The position numbers were made by a program, and so were the translations under genes. DNA of 64,000 bases from Candidatus Zhuqueibacterota bacterium (GTDB lineage: Bacteria; Zhuqueibacterota; Zhuqueibacteria; Oceanimicrobiales; Oceanimicrobiaceae): the NCBI GenBank assembly GCA_029261995.1, contig JAJDAF010000010.1, forward strand, positions 260,767 to 324,766, written 5' to 3'. This document shows, one piece after another, positions 44,069 through 53,734 of the stretch; positions within the stretch are counted from its first letter, which is position 1; each line of letters opens with the position of its first letter. The notes under the pieces are model-generated. The model was not told the origin of the DNA and searched no databases. It saw nothing but the letters and a program-made list of their open reading frames with translations.

Positions 44069-45769
44069 TTAAGCTGGAGCCAGCTTGGAGATGCCTTCTT
44101 CGACGGGCGTTCTAATGTGAAATCGAATGACTTTTCTCCCCGATTCAAGCAGAGCACGTCTGTCTCCCAGAGCCTGCGCATCCTTCAAAACGCCAAAACT
44201 CATGGCTGACTGCGGTTGGCCCGGTTCATCCGGAATCGGGGCGTCTGTCGGTGAGTTTGCGGTGATCTGAATGAAGATGCCATTGCCGGCATCGCCTTTG
44301 TGTAACTGGCCGGTGGAGTGCAGAAAGCGCGGTCCGTAGCCGACGGTCACGGCGAGTTTTGTACGCTCGCGGATTTGCCCGCGCAGCGTTTGCAGCGCGT
44401 CGTCTACTGCCGCTGAAGGCTGGACGTAGGCTTGAATCGCGACGTAATTGCGGGGTACGGTCACCTGCGCTGCTGTTGTCAGGAATTCCCACAGCGCGTC
44501 CTTCGCACTGGAAATGGCGGCGCTGCTGAAAACATCAAATGCCTCTGTCATCAGCGTGGGCTGATCGGAGGGCAAGCTACCTTTTTCCTGGTATTCAGCG
44601 ACCATCTGACGCGCCAGGATTTTTGCGGACTCCACGTTGGGCTGGTCGAAGGGATTGATGCCGAGTCGTTCGCAGGCGACGGCTGTCGCGATCTCCCAAC
44701 GGAAGAATTCCTTGCCCAGATCGTAAGCATCGTCCAGTGTTATTTCAATGAGCGGGAACCCGGCGTTTCTTATTTCAGCGAGTCGCGCTTGCAATATCTC
44801 GTCATCCTTAAGTTTGAGAGAGACAAAAACGCGGTCGTGGCTGTAAAGGTCCGGCGGTCCCAGTTCTTCAAGGTCAACCGGCAGGATGCCTTTGCCCTTT
44901 TTTCCCGTGCTTTCGGCCACCAGTTGTTCGGCCCACGCGCCGAAGTGACGAATGGCCGGCGAGGCCACCAGCGTAACCTTGTCGCGGCCGTTCAGCGCCA
45001 ATTCCCCCAGCAAGACACCGAGACGTGCCCCCTCGTTCTCGGCGAGGTTTCCTGACCTGCAGACAGTCGCCGTTTGTCGGGCACGCTCAAGAAGTTTCTT
45101 GATATCCACACCGACGAGGGCGGCGGGCACCAACCCAAAGAACGACAGCACGGAAAACCGCCCGCCGATATTCGGATTGTTCAAAAACGTTCTGCGGAAG
45201 CTTCGTTTGGCTGCAAGCTTCTCCAAGGCGCTTCCCGGGTCAGTAATGGCGACAAAATGAGCGCCGGCCGAGTTCGCGCCCACCCGGTCGCAGAGCGAAT
45301 TGTAGAAGTATTTGAAGAAGGAAAATGTCTCGACCGTGCCACCGGATTTGGTGGAGACGATGAACAGGGTCTTTTGCGGGTCGAGTCGATTGGCATGTTC
45401 CAGCACTGCGCCTGGGTCGGTACTGTCCAGCACCGCCAGGTCGAGACAGCCATCCTGAACACCAAACGTGAAGCGGAAAACCTCTGGCGCCAGACTTGAC
45501 CCACCCATTCCGAGCAGAAGCGCGTGCGTGAAGCCGGCAGCTTTGACCTCCGCGACAAACGAATCGATTTCCTTCAACCGGGCAAGCATTTCTTCCGGCC
45601 CCTGCAACCATCCCAGGCGGTTGCTGATTTCGGTGGGCTCGGACTGCCAGACGGTGTGGTCATGGTCCCAGATACGCTCTATCGTGTTCTTTTCATCTAT
45701 CGCGGCAACAGCAGATTCGATTTCTGAGCTGTAATCTTCCAGGTTGTGTTCTACCTGTGTGGCTGGCAT
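44069..45769 (-). CDS. pgi: glucose-6-phosphate isomerase (of the type fused to transaldolase elsewhere)
   Basis: A 566-residue SIS-domain isomerase interconverting glucose-6-phosphate and fructose-6-phosphate. Family parts seen: LLLGMGGSSLAPEVF, STKSGGTVET, NPNIGGRFSVLSFFGLVPA (split), and the late SGRKVIRFHI. The N-terminal segment IERIWDHDHTVW then PTEISNRLGWL is typical of the isomerase half of the bifunctional transaldolase-glucose-6-phosphate isomerase; here it stands alone and no transaldolase is adjacent. ATG 45769 has GGAGAAGGAAA upstream. Transketolase and a cupin lie on the same strand. Confidence 0.92.
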   Translation of the reverse strand: MPATQVEHNLEDYSSEIESAVAAIDEKNTIERIWDHDHTVWQSEPTEISNRLGWLQGPEEMLARLKEIDSFVAEVKAAGFTHALLLGMGGSSLAPEVFRFTFGVQDGCLDLAVLDSTDPGAVLEHANRLDPQKTLFIVSTKSGGTVETFSFFKYFYNSLCDRVGANSAGAHFVAITDPGSALEKLAAKRSFRRTFLNNPNIGGRFSVLSFFGLVPAALVGVDIKKLLERARQTATVCRSGNLAENEGARLGVLLGELALNGRDKVTLVASPAIRHFGAWAEQLVAESTGKKGKGILPVDLEELGPPDLYSHDRVFVSLKLKDDEILQARLAEIRNAGFPLIEITLDDAYDLGKEFFRWEIATAVACERLGINPFDQPNVESAKILARQMVAEYQEKGSLPSDQPTLMTEAFDVFSSAAISSAKDALWEFLTTAAQVTVPRNYVAIQAYVQPSAAVDDALQTLRGQIRERTKLAVTVGYGPRFLHSTGQLHKGDAGNGIFIQITANSPTDAPIPDEPGQPQSAMSFGVLKDAQALGDRRALLESGRKVIRFHIRTPVEEGISKLAPA

Positions 45770-45832
45770 TTTCCTTCTCCGTTTCAACGTGAATTAAGGT
45801 CGATCTGGAAATGGCTGACTTTTGTCATGCCC

Positions 45833-45892
45833 GCATGCATCCAGGCTGAAGGCACATTCGTGGATTCCCGCTAGAAGCGTGCGGGAATGACA
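45833..45892. repeat. 60-bp REPIN-like inverted repeat
   Basis: TGTCATGCCCGCATGC at the left end and, as reverse complement of the right end, TGTCATTCCCGCACGC (14 of 16 identical), with a GAATCC-containing middle. The CATTCCCGC/GCGGGAATG ends are those of widespread bacterial REP/REPIN-type elements. It lies in the 245-base gap between pgi and the cupin gene; only one copy is in this window. Confidence 0.75.
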
Positions 45893-46014
45893 AATTAGAG
45901 ACTTTCCGGATCGACACAAATATGAAAAGGGCTATGGTGGAGAGGCAATTCTGGCAATGGTCAACGCATCTCGTGGTTTCCGAAGTGCGCTCTTTCTGTT
46001 GCTGGCAAACCCGT

Positions 46015-46380
46015 TTACTTGCGGCCGTAAACGTCCTCATAGCGCACGATGTCGTTTTCATCAAACACGCCGAACGAAACTTCCATCACCCGGCAACTGC
46101 CTTTGGCGCAGGACATACGGTGCACGGTTCTCTTTGGAATGACGATTTCGTCGCCGGGCTCGGGAAAGATTTCTTTGTCGTCAAGCTCGACTTTCAGGCC
46201 GGCGTCGAGCACGACCCACAGCTCATCGCGGTTCTGGTGCGACTGCGAGCTGAGGATGCCGCCCTCCGTTACCGTGATTATTTTCACGGTAACCTGCTGG
46301 TTGTGAGCGTATTGTTTGAAAAATCCCCAGGGACGTTTGTCCAGTAGGATTTTGTCCCTGATTTCCTGTTCTGTTGGCAT
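46015..46380 (-). CDS. cupin, mannose-6-phosphate isomerase type II C-terminal-like
   Basis: A 121-residue single cupin: RPWGFFKQYAHNQQVTVKIITV, then QSHQNRDELWVVLD (metal ligands), the LKVELDDKEIFPEPGDEIVIPKR segment (split) and CRVMEVSFG. It matches the isomerase domain of type II phosphomannose isomerase/GDP-mannose pyrophosphorylases but without the pyrophosphorylase, so it could interconvert mannose- and fructose-6-phosphate. AAAAGGAAA precedes ATG 46380. It lies between transketolase and pgi. Confidence 0.82.
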   Translation of the reverse strand: MPTEQEIRDKILLDKRPWGFFKQYAHNQQVTVKIITVTEGGILSSQSHQNRDELWVVLDAGLKVELDDKEIFPEPGDEIVIPKRTVHRMSCAKGSCRVMEVSFGVFDENDIVRYEDVYGRK

Positions 46381-46471
46381 TTGTTTCCTTTTCCATATTT
46401 GTGAACGGCAATGTCAAATGACAGACCGCTACGGCGCCACTTTCAACCGGCACTCATGACGAGCCTTCATG

Positions 46472-48493
46472 TCAAAGCAAACGCTTGGCGCGCTCAACAA
46501 TGTTCTCGACTGAAAAGCCATATTGCTTGAAAAGCTCATCTGCCGGGGCGCTGGCGCCAAATGTTTCGATGCTGACGATGTCCCCCTGGTCGCCAACCCA
46601 CTTTTGCCAACCCAGTGCGATGGCAGCCTCGACCGCGAGACGGGCTTTGCTGCCTTCGGGCAAGACAGAGTTGCGATAGTCGGAAGTCTGTTTCTCGAAA
46701 AGCTCCCAACACGGCATGCTGACGACTCGAGCATCGATTTTTTCTTTCGCCAGTTCCTTCTGCGCCTCCATGACAAGCGCGATTTCCGAGCCGGTGGCGA
46801 GCAGGACGACATCTGGTGATTCCCCTTGTTCTTTGGAGAGAACGTAGCCGCCTTTCAGTGTGCCATCCGCGGCGCCGAACCTGGTTCTGTCGAAAGTGGG
46901 CAGTTTTTGACGGGTCAAAACCAGCATGGTTGGTCCATCCTTGCGTTCCAGTGCGGAACGCCAGGCGAACGCCACTTCGTTAGCATCCGCGGGCCGAATG
47001 ACATGCAGGTTCGGCATCGCCCGCAGGGCGGCAAGGTGTTCGATGGGTTGATGTGTCGGTCCATCTTCGCCGAGTCCGATGGAATCGTGAGTCATGACGT
47101 AAATGACGGGCTGGTTCATCAGCGCGGCCAATCGGATCGCCGGCCGAGCGTAATCCGTGAACACAAAAAAAGTCGCTACGAATGGGCGAACGCCGCCGTG
47201 CAGCGCCATGCCGGTCGAGCACGCACACATGGCATGCTCGCGCACGCCCCATGCGAAATTTCTGCCCTGGTACTGGTTTTTTGCAAAAAGCGGCACGCCG
47301 CTAATCATTGTATTTGTCGATGGCGCCAAATCGGCGCTGCCGCCGACAAACCAGTGCAACTTCTCCGCAAAGGCGTTGATCACTTTGCCGGAGGCGGAGC
47401 GCGTTGCAAGTCCGCCGTCTTCGTGAGAAAATGTTGGCAGGCTATCAGCCCAATCTTCCGGCAGGGAGTCGGCCAGGGCTTGTTGCAAGCGCGCAGCAAG
47501 ATCCGGATGAGTGGCGCGATAGGCATCATATTTTTGTTGCCACGCCGACTCTTCCCGCTCGCCCTTGCCGACGCAGGTCCGCATGTGGCCGCGCACGTCT
47601 TCGGGAATGAGAAAGCTCTCGTCCTCTGGCCAGTGATAGGCTTTCTTGGTCAATTTGATTTCATCTGAACCCAATGGACTGCCGTGAGCGCCGGCCGTGT
47701 CTTGCTTACTCGGCGAGCCAAAGCCGATGTGCGTGCGCAGCAGGATGATCGATGGCCGCTCCGTGACTGCTTTTGCATCGTTGAAGGCGCTGGTGATCGC
47801 CAGCACGTCGTTGCCCCTTTCTCCCAGATCGATCACGTGCCAATTGCAGCTTTCGAATCTGGCCTGAACATTGTCTGAGTAGGTGAGAGCGGTATCGCCT
47901 TCGATGCTGATGTGATTGTCGTCGTAGAGGCAGATGAGCTTGCCAAGCCCGAGGTGGCCTGCGAGCGAAGCAGCCTCTTGCGATGCGCCTTCCATCAAGT
48001 CACCGTCGCCGCAAAATGCGAACGTGTGGTGGTCGATGATTTCATGGCCGTCGCGGTTGTAAGTGGCAGCGAGATGGGCTTCGGCGATCGCCATGCCGAC
48101 TGCGTTCATCAGGCCTTGTCCCAGCGGTCCGGTCGTGGTTTCGACGCCGGGAGTCAAGTGACTTTCCGGATGGCCTGGCGTGAGACTGCCCCACTGCCGG
48201 AAGTTGCGGATATCCTCGAGAGTAAGATCGTAGCCGGTGAGATGCAGCATGGCGTAGAGCAGCATCGAGGCATGGCCGTTCGACAGGACAAACCGGTCAC
48301 GATCGAGCCATGCCGGGTTGCGCGGATTGAAGCGCATGACCTCCGTCCACAGTGCATAGGCGGCCGGGGCCAGGGCCATGGGTGCGCCGGGGTGACCACT
48401 GTTGGCTTTTTGGATGGCATCGATGGCCAGGGTACGAATCGTATTGACGCAAAGTGTCTCGAGTGAGTGCGTCTTTGTTCTGATTTCGCTCAC
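46472..48493 (-). CDS. tkt: transketolase
   Basis: A 673-residue thiamine diphosphate enzyme of the pentose phosphate pathway. The TPP-binding motif reads [18 protein letters not shown] then [29 protein letters not shown] near the N-terminus and [19 protein letters not shown] in the pyrimidine domain are standard. The start is GTG 48493 behind GGGAGAAG. Together with pgi and the cupin it makes a sugar-phosphate interconversion cluster on the minus strand. Confidence 0.95.
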   Translation of the reverse strand: MSEIRTKTHSLETLCVNTIRTLAIDAIQKANSGHPGAPMALAPAAYALWTEVMRFNPRNPAWLDRDRFVLSNGHASMLLYAMLHLTGYDLTLEDIRNFRQWGSLTPGHPESHLTPGVETTTGPLGQGLMNAVGMAIAEAHLAATYNRDGHEIIDHHTFAFCGDGDLMEGASQEAASLAGHLGLGKLICLYDDNHISIEGDTALTYSDNVQARFESCNWHVIDLGERGNDVLAITSAFNDAKAVTERPSIILLRTHIGFGSPSKQDTAGAHGSPLGSDEIKLTKKAYHWPEDESFLIPEDVRGHMRTCVGKGEREESAWQQKYDAYRATHPDLAARLQQALADSLPEDWADSLPTFSHEDGGLATRSASGKVINAFAEKLHWFVGGSADLAPSTNTMISGVPLFAKNQYQGRNFAWGVREHAMCACSTGMALHGGVRPFVATFFVFTDYARPAIRLAALMNQPVIYVMTHDSIGLGEDGPTHQPIEHLAALRAMPNLHVIRPADANEVAFAWRSALERKDGPTMLVLTRQKLPTFDRTRFGAADGTLKGGYVLSKEQGESPDVVLLATGSEIALVMEAQKELAKEKIDARVVSMPCWELFEKQTSDYRNSVLPEGSKARLAVEAAIALGWQKWVGDQGDIVSIETFGASAPADELFKQYGFSVENIVERAKRLL

Positions 48494-48624
48494 GTCTTCT
48501 CCCGAGTGTGTTTGATGCTTGTGTGCCGGTTGAACAGGCGATTTTTCATAGACAGTACGTTCACGCTGCCAAAAAGCGTAAACTGAACCACGCTAAGATA
48601 GCAAGCGCGGCGCTAAAATCAACA

Positions 48625-49089
48625 TCATTGTTGATTCAATGCTCGTCTCAAAGCCAGGGCGTATCCGATATGCACACCCTCGTGCAGATTGTTGAATTGG
48701 ATGGCGTCTTCGATGCAACTCAAGGTTACGCCATAACTGGTCTCGTAGCGCTCGAAATCATTGAATCGTTCCGCCTTGTAATCTGCCGCCAGATCATCTA
48801 CCGCTGGCAGGATGAGTTGCTTGATTTTTGAGAAGTCAGGCGGCTGCTGCCACTGCGCGGGACTGCTGCCTTTTCGCAGCATTGAGACCGATTCATCGTT
48901 GACTTTCATCGGGCGACCGGCGAGTCCGTAGCACAACATCTGCTGAGTCACGACCACGTGTCCGATGTTCCACAGAAGATTATTCTTGAATCCGGCCGGG
49001 ATGGTTGTGAGTTGTTCTTCGTTCAGCGATTCGGCTAGGCTTAGAAGGCGAATGCGGGTCTGGCGAAGCAAGTTGAGTTCGTTGATCAT
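48625..49089 (-). CDS. DinB family protein
   Basis: A 154-residue four-helix DinB-fold protein with the three expected metal-binding histidines: NIGHVVVTQQ in helix 2 and NNLHEGVHIGYALALR near the C-terminus. DinB-fold proteins include thiol transferases (bacillithiol, mycothiol) and uncharacterised metal-dependent enzymes; the substrate here is unknown. ATG 49089 with CGGAGGTTACC upstream is a strong start; the frame extends seven codons further. Confidence 0.88.
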   Translation of the reverse strand: MINELNLLRQTRIRLLSLAESLNEEQLTTIPAGFKNNLLWNIGHVVVTQQMLCYGLAGRPMKVNDESVSMLRKGSSPAQWQQPPDFSKIKQLILPAVDDLAADYKAERFNDFERYETSYGVTLSCIEDAIQFNNLHEGVHIGYALALRRALNQQ

Positions 49090-49124
49090 GGTAACCTCCG
49101 AGGTTTTCAAGCGAGCGTCCGGTT

Positions 49125-49523
49125 TCAGAACAGGTGGTAGTCATTCCCCGTGCAAGTGACGCCGAAGCCGGTTTGCGTAAAAGACAAAGCACTGCCGGAA
49201 ACGGTAATTTGGGCGGTCCCGAGCGCGCCACCCATGATTTGCTTGGGTATGGTGATTTCGTGCTTCTGCGTCAGCGTGCCCGTCACGAGGTCTGGGTTGA
49301 AGTGGCCGGAGTGAATCGTGATGCTGAATTCGAGTGGTTCGCTCGCGGTGGCGATGATCAACGTGTCTGGTGTCGTCGGGAATTTCGGGCAGGTGTAATT
49401 TCCTGCCCAGCGCCCTACGAAGCTCGTTCGATCAGCCGAGGACAGACCGGGCTCTGGCTTCGAACAGCCGCCCAGGATGAGAAATACCAAGGCTAGGAGT
49501 ACTGCCGATTCGATTCGATTCAT
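49125..49523 (-). CDS. lipoprotein of unknown function
   Basis: A 132-residue protein with a lipoprotein signal (LVFLILGGC, Cys at 20). The mature part has a beta-rich, immunoglobulin- or META-like feel, with two further Cys pairs (NYTCPKF and GVTCTGN) that could make one disulfide. No family recognised. It follows the flavoprotein-ferredoxin gene by 115 bases on the same strand, which may or may not be functional. Confidence 0.7.
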   Translation of the reverse strand: MNRIESAVLLALVFLILGGCSKPEPGLSSADRTSFVGRWAGNYTCPKFPTTPDTLIIATASEPLEFSITIHSGHFNPDLVTGTLTQKHEITIPKQIMGGALGTAQITVSGSALSFTQTGFGVTCTGNDYHLF

Positions 49524-49638
49524 TTCAATTAGCCCCGCTGGATAGTAAGAAGTGAAATGTAATTTGTAAACAGAAAATGGCGGAAGAAGTCACACCAATA
49601 CCCGAAAGGAGCAAGAATTCTCCTGTCATCCGGACTCA

Positions 49639-51918
49639 TCATTGCATCGTGTTTTGAGAGCCGAAACTCAGCGTGTCCATGGGGCAGGCGGTGACACAGA
49701 TTCCGCAGCCGATGCACGAGCTGGTTGCATTGTCGAGAACTTCCTGTTTGAGGGCGTAGCTCATGACATCGATGCCAACCTGGCAATTGCGCGAACATTC
49801 GTAACAGCCGATACATTTATCGTTTGCGACTATCTTGAATCTGCTCCATTTCAACTTACTGAACAACTTGGATTGCAGTCCCATCAGTTTTGCCAGCGGA
49901 CACCAGTATCTGCACCAGATTTTGCCGCCAAGAAACGGGTAGAGCGTTACCGGAAGAATGCCGACCAACCAGACATCCGCGCAAATTCGATAGATATAAA
50001 TGCTGAGGTCTGCTGTCGAATAGAGTGCGCCGTAAATGTCCTTGATGAGCACCAGCACCGTTGCCACCGCCGCGAAGATCAACACAATCAGGCTCATCCA
50101 CTCGAGTTTGACGGCTGCTTTGCCTTTTGGCGCGAGATGGCGCCAGCGGTCGCCGAACGTTTCAGCCAGACCGCCGCAGCCGCAAATCCACGAGCAATAG
50201 CGTTTGCCGTTGAAAAGCACAAAAACCGGAATGACCACAAATGTCAGCAGCAGGCCCCAGACGATCCAGATTTGGTGCGGGTTGTAGAAGAAAGTGTAGA
50301 AGAAGAGCGGCCACGCATAAATGATGCCGTAACTGCGCCACGCTTGCTCGGCAAACGTCGGGTCGCTGGCGAGTTTTTCTCCAACCCACTGATATTGAAC
50401 CGCGGCCTGGAAAAGGTACTCGGGAATCAGGAAGAAAAAGATCCACTGGAAGCTCACCAGGCTGACGAAGCGCCAGATTTGAAATCGGTCTTTGCGTTCG
50501 AGGCCCCACCGTTTGAGCGCCTGCAGGCCAAAGCCGGTCATCAAGCCGGTGTAGATGACGGTGTACCAGAATGACCAGGGCCGGTCGAGGAAGGAAAGCA
50601 GTTTGTAGCCCCATCCTGTGAACGGCCAGAATTCTTCGCCGTTGCCGACTTTGACGCCATAGATGGTGTACCAGATGAAGAATGACAAGCCGAGCCACGC
50701 GAAGCGGTCGCCGCGCGCGCCGGTAGCTACAAGGCCGGCGAGCGAGACAATTGCCATCGCCATGCCCAGCCAGTCCGGCATGAATGCAAGGTCCCAACCG
50801 AGCAGGTTTGGGCTGCCGCCGAGTTTGGCTCCGAACACCGAGAGTCCCACGAATCCAGCGAGAGTGAGCAGGGTCGAGCGCAGCAGGCTGCCTTGCCACT
50901 CGTTCTCCATCCGAATGCCGAGCGATTTCAGAAACGCGCGCGGCACATCGGCGCCGATGAGCACAAAAGCGTGGTCGATGGCCAGCTTGCGTTTTTTTTG
51001 TGAGCGCCCATCTGCAACGGCTACCGTGGCCTCTTTCTCACCAAAAGAGGTGATCTCCGAGTTCAGGATGGGCTCGATTTGTCCGGCTTTGATTTGCGCT
51101 TGCAACTGCGCATCGTTGTCTTTGAAAATTCGGGAGAATTCGCCTTTGCGGTAGGAGAGATAGACCTTGTTCTGCTGGCTGAGGGTGACGGCAGCCTCGA
51201 TAGCGCTATTGCCGCCGCCGACAACCAGAATGTTTTCGTTCTTGTACTTGCGCGGCGAATAAAGCCGGTGGTAGACTTGCTCCCGCTCTTCGCCGGGAAT
51301 GCCGAGTTTGCGTGGATTCCCCCTCTGACCGGTTGCCAGGACGACGCGTCTCGCCCGATATTCGGCCTTTGCCGTTCGCACTTTGAAAACGCCGCCTGCT
51401 TTCTCGAGACCCTCCACGCCCTCCTGAACCCTGACGTCCAGCTTGTTGTCTTTGATGATGCGGCGCCAGTTTTGGATGAGATCTTCTTTACTGGCGCCGT
51501 CAAGCCAGAGCTTGCCTTTTGGCGGCTGGCTGTCTGGCTCCGCATACACCCATTTGCCCTCAGGGAAATTCTCAATCGTATTTGCGATTTGGTTTTTTTC
51601 GAGAACCACGTAGCGCATGCCGCGCTCTTTTGCTTGCAGCGCGGCGTTGAGACCGGAAGCGCCGGCGCCAATAATCAGAACGTCGAACACGTCTTTGTCA
51701 TTTACAACGGCGTCGTTCAGGCTGGAGATGTGCTCGATAACCTCGTGGCCTTGCGCCATGGCGTATTTGATGACCGGCGCCCCGGCAAGGTCGCCGATAA
51801 TAAACAGACCTGGGATGTTGCTTTCATTGTTCTTGCGCAGAAGCGGCCGCTCGTTTTCGCCGCTACCCGAGTGCAGGATTTCTACGATTTTCGTCTTGAG
51901 TGATTGTGCGCGCAGCAT
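49639..51918 (-). CDS. NAD(P)/FAD oxidoreductase fused to a membrane polyferredoxin
   Basis: A 759-residue fusion. Residues 1-75 resemble the C-terminal FAD-contacting end of a thioredoxin-reductase-like protein (SNIPGLFIIGDLAGAPVIK). Residues about 78-340 are a two-dinucleotide-binding flavoprotein with GAGASG at 84-89 (FAD) and GGGNSA at 234-239 (NAD(P)H). About 343-690 hold several membrane helices and cysteine motifs (CSWICGCGG, CRYWCP) like the NapH/NosR polyferredoxin. The tail has two 4Fe-4S motifs, CIGCYECSRNC and CIGCGICVTACP. It probably moves electrons from NAD(P)H to or from the membrane; the partner is unknown. The order of the first part looks permuted. Confidence 0.85.
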   Translation of the reverse strand: MLRAQSLKTKIVEILHSGSGENERPLLRKNNESNIPGLFIIGDLAGAPVIKYAMAQGHEVIEHISSLNDAVVNDKDVFDVLIIGAGASGLNAALQAKERGMRYVVLEKNQIANTIENFPEGKWVYAEPDSQPPKGKLWLDGASKEDLIQNWRRIIKDNKLDVRVQEGVEGLEKAGGVFKVRTAKAEYRARRVVLATGQRGNPRKLGIPGEEREQVYHRLYSPRKYKNENILVVGGGNSAIEAAVTLSQQNKVYLSYRKGEFSRIFKDNDAQLQAQIKAGQIEPILNSEITSFGEKEATVAVADGRSQKKRKLAIDHAFVLIGADVPRAFLKSLGIRMENEWQGSLLRSTLLTLAGFVGLSVFGAKLGGSPNLLGWDLAFMPDWLGMAMAIVSLAGLVATGARGDRFAWLGLSFFIWYTIYGVKVGNGEEFWPFTGWGYKLLSFLDRPWSFWYTVIYTGLMTGFGLQALKRWGLERKDRFQIWRFVSLVSFQWIFFFLIPEYLFQAAVQYQWVGEKLASDPTFAEQAWRSYGIIYAWPLFFYTFFYNPHQIWIVWGLLLTFVVIPVFVLFNGKRYCSWICGCGGLAETFGDRWRHLAPKGKAAVKLEWMSLIVLIFAAVATVLVLIKDIYGALYSTADLSIYIYRICADVWLVGILPVTLYPFLGGKIWCRYWCPLAKLMGLQSKLFSKLKWSRFKIVANDKCIGCYECSRNCQVGIDVMSYALKQEVLDNATSSCIGCGICVTACPMDTLSFGSQNTMQ

Positions 51919-51999
51919 TTGACCCTATTTCACTTTATGTTTGTAGAGAGAAGGGCAGAGGCCCATTCCCATCTACGCATAGCAAGTTTCGCCGACGAG

Positions 52000-52650
52000 T
52001 CACGTGAGCCGTGAAACGTCTGAGGCGTACACAGGCTCTAACTGCTTACCGCATCCCGAACATTCCCGCGCAGCGGGATGGTTTTCGCTACCGCAGCCGT
52101 GGCACGGGACTGGCGGTCGTGTTTCCGGTACTTTGCCCAATCCTGCCGGAATCCTGTTCTGCCCGGCGGCGGCCGGCCTAGTCAAAACGTACAAGTAGCC
52201 GGGCAAATGTAAAAGCAAGCCAATGAAAAAATGACTGACGGCCGGCAACCCTCTGGAGACGGCACGGTAGCCGCTCAGCCCCGCGAACAACAATGCGCTC
52301 ACCGCATAAATCCCAAATGTCAACCATGAGCTTGAAGTTTCGACCGATACCTCCGAGCCTTCTGCGCCCGGCGATTCGTGAAACAGCGCACCCTTTGGCT
52401 GGAGTTCTGAAAAAAAGGCATCGGGATCTCTCATGAACGAATCGACCATGGCGCGCTTTAGCGGTACGCGCCGGCCACGAACCAGCAAGACCAGATCGGT
52501 TTCATTCAGTGGCGCTCTGCAGACGAGGCAGCGTTCACCGGCCCTGGGGGCAACGGTTTTGTAGCCTTCATTTCTGTCTTGCGCCTGGCCGCTTGCGCCC
52601 ACCAACATGACCAACAATAATAGAAAAGCCCCTTTGATTGCTCTGCTCAT
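52000..52650 (-). CDS. zinc-ribbon membrane protein, unknown
   Basis: A 216-residue protein with a signal peptide (to about GASGQAQ), a Cys pair (RCLVCRAPL) near the N-terminus, two membrane helices at about 107-127 and 135-155, and a C-terminal zinc ribbon (PCHGCGSENHP...CSGCGKQ). No family recognised. ATG 52650 with GGAGAG upstream is preferred over the longer frame. It lies 81 bases upstream of the flavoprotein-ferredoxin gene on the same strand, so a link to metal or redox function is possible. Confidence 0.68.
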   Translation of the reverse strand: MSRAIKGAFLLLLVMLVGASGQAQDRNEGYKTVAPRAGERCLVCRAPLNETDLVLLVRGRRVPLKRAMVDSFMRDPDAFFSELQPKGALFHESPGAEGSEVSVETSSSWLTFGIYAVSALLFAGLSGYRAVSRGLPAVSHFFIGLLLHLPGYLYVLTRPAAAGQNRIPAGLGKVPETRPPVPCHGCGSENHPAARECSGCGKQLEPVYASDVSRLT

Positions 52651-52780
52651 GGTCGCTCTCCGACTGGGATGATGGCCTGGCAGTGAACAGCCATCTTGCA
52701 CATCTGTTTGAGTTTTTGTATTATGAAAATGCAAGAGCTAATTTAGTAAATCGATTCTCAAAATCAATAGCCGGTGGAAT

Positions 52781-53665
52781 ATGTTCAAACTTGGTATCGA
52801 CCTTGGCGGAACAAAAATTGAAGGCGTGGTGCTGGACGATAACAATCGTCAACTGCTGCGCGAGCGACTTGCGACAGAGCAGGAGGGAGGCTACCGTCAC
52901 ATCCTGGCCAACCTTCAAACGCTGTACGACTTAATGGTATCCGAGATTGCAGGCCGTCCGCACACGCTCGGCATTGGCACGCCGGGAGCGATCTCCCCGC
53001 GTTCAGGCTTGCTGCGAAACTCGAACACGCTGTGCCTGAACGACCAGCCGCTCAAGAATGACCTTGAGACCTTGCTTGGCCGCAAAATAGCTATGGAGAA
53101 TGATGCCAACTGCTTTGCTATGGCCGAGGCGAAAGGTGGCGCAGGAATCGACCACGATTTGGTTTTTGGAGTCATCATGGGCACTGGTTGCGGCGGCGGC
53201 ATCATTTATCGCGGCAACGTGCTTGCCGGGCCACACGCGATTGCCGGAGAGTGGGGCCACACTTCGATAGATCCGAATGGGCCTGCCTGCTGGTGCGGTC
53301 GGCGTGGCTGCATCGAGAGGTTTATCAGCGGCGGCGGTTTGCAGGAGCGCTATTTTGAGCAGTTTGCTGAACACAAATCCGCTGAAGCCATTCTCGCCGA
53401 CTTCCGAAGTGGTCAGGAGCGCGCCGTTGCTTTTGTGCAAGCGTTCTGGATGAATTTTGGGCGGGCCATGGCTAACCTGATCAATGTTCTCGATCCGGAC
53501 GTGGTGGTGCTCGGTGGTGGGCTCTCCAATATTGTGGAGTTGTACAAAGCAGGTGTCGCCGAAGTTGAGAAGCGGATTTTCTGTGACTACTTCGCGACGC
53601 CGATCGTCAAAAATCAGCTCGGCGATTCAGCCGGAGTTTTGGGCGCTGCTTTTATCGGTTGTTGA
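52781..53665 (+). CDS. ROK family sugar kinase
   Basis: A 294-residue ROK kinase. ATP-binding motif DLGGTKIEGVVLD at the N-terminus, ENDANCFAMAEAKGGAG (catalytic Asp), GTGCGGGIIYRG and the zinc motif CWCGRRGCIERFISG (with an upstream His). ROK kinases phosphorylate hexoses or N-acetylhexosamines; glucose, fructose or GlcNAc/ManNAc cannot be told apart by eye. It is divergent from the zinc-ribbon gene and ends in a shared bidirectional hairpin. Confidence 0.92.
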   Translation: MFKLGIDLGGTKIEGVVLDDNNRQLLRERLATEQEGGYRHILANLQTLYDLMVSEIAGRPHTLGIGTPGAISPRSGLLRNSNTLCLNDQPLKNDLETLLGRKIAMENDANCFAMAEAKGGAGIDHDLVFGVIMGTGCGGGIIYRGNVLAGPHAIAGEWGHTSIDPNGPACWCGRRGCIERFISGGGLQERYFEQFAEHKSAEAILADFRSGQERAVAFVQAFWMNFGRAMANLINVLDPDVVVLGGGLSNIVELYKAGVAEVEKRIFCDYFATPIVKNQLGDSAGVLGAAFIGC

Positions 53666-53694
53666 GGGCTCAACGGTGAGGTTGTTGAAACATG

Positions 53695-53728
53695 AACGGC
53701 TCGCTTGCGGCGAAGCAAGCGAGCCGTT
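53695..53728. terminator. bidirectional hairpin between convergent genes
   Basis: AACGGCTCGCTTGC and its exact reverse complement, 14 base pairs, around the loop GGCGAA. It sits between the ROK gene and the convergent gene at 53735 and is the strongest hairpin in this region. Confidence 0.85.
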
Positions 53729-53734
53729 TGGGAT

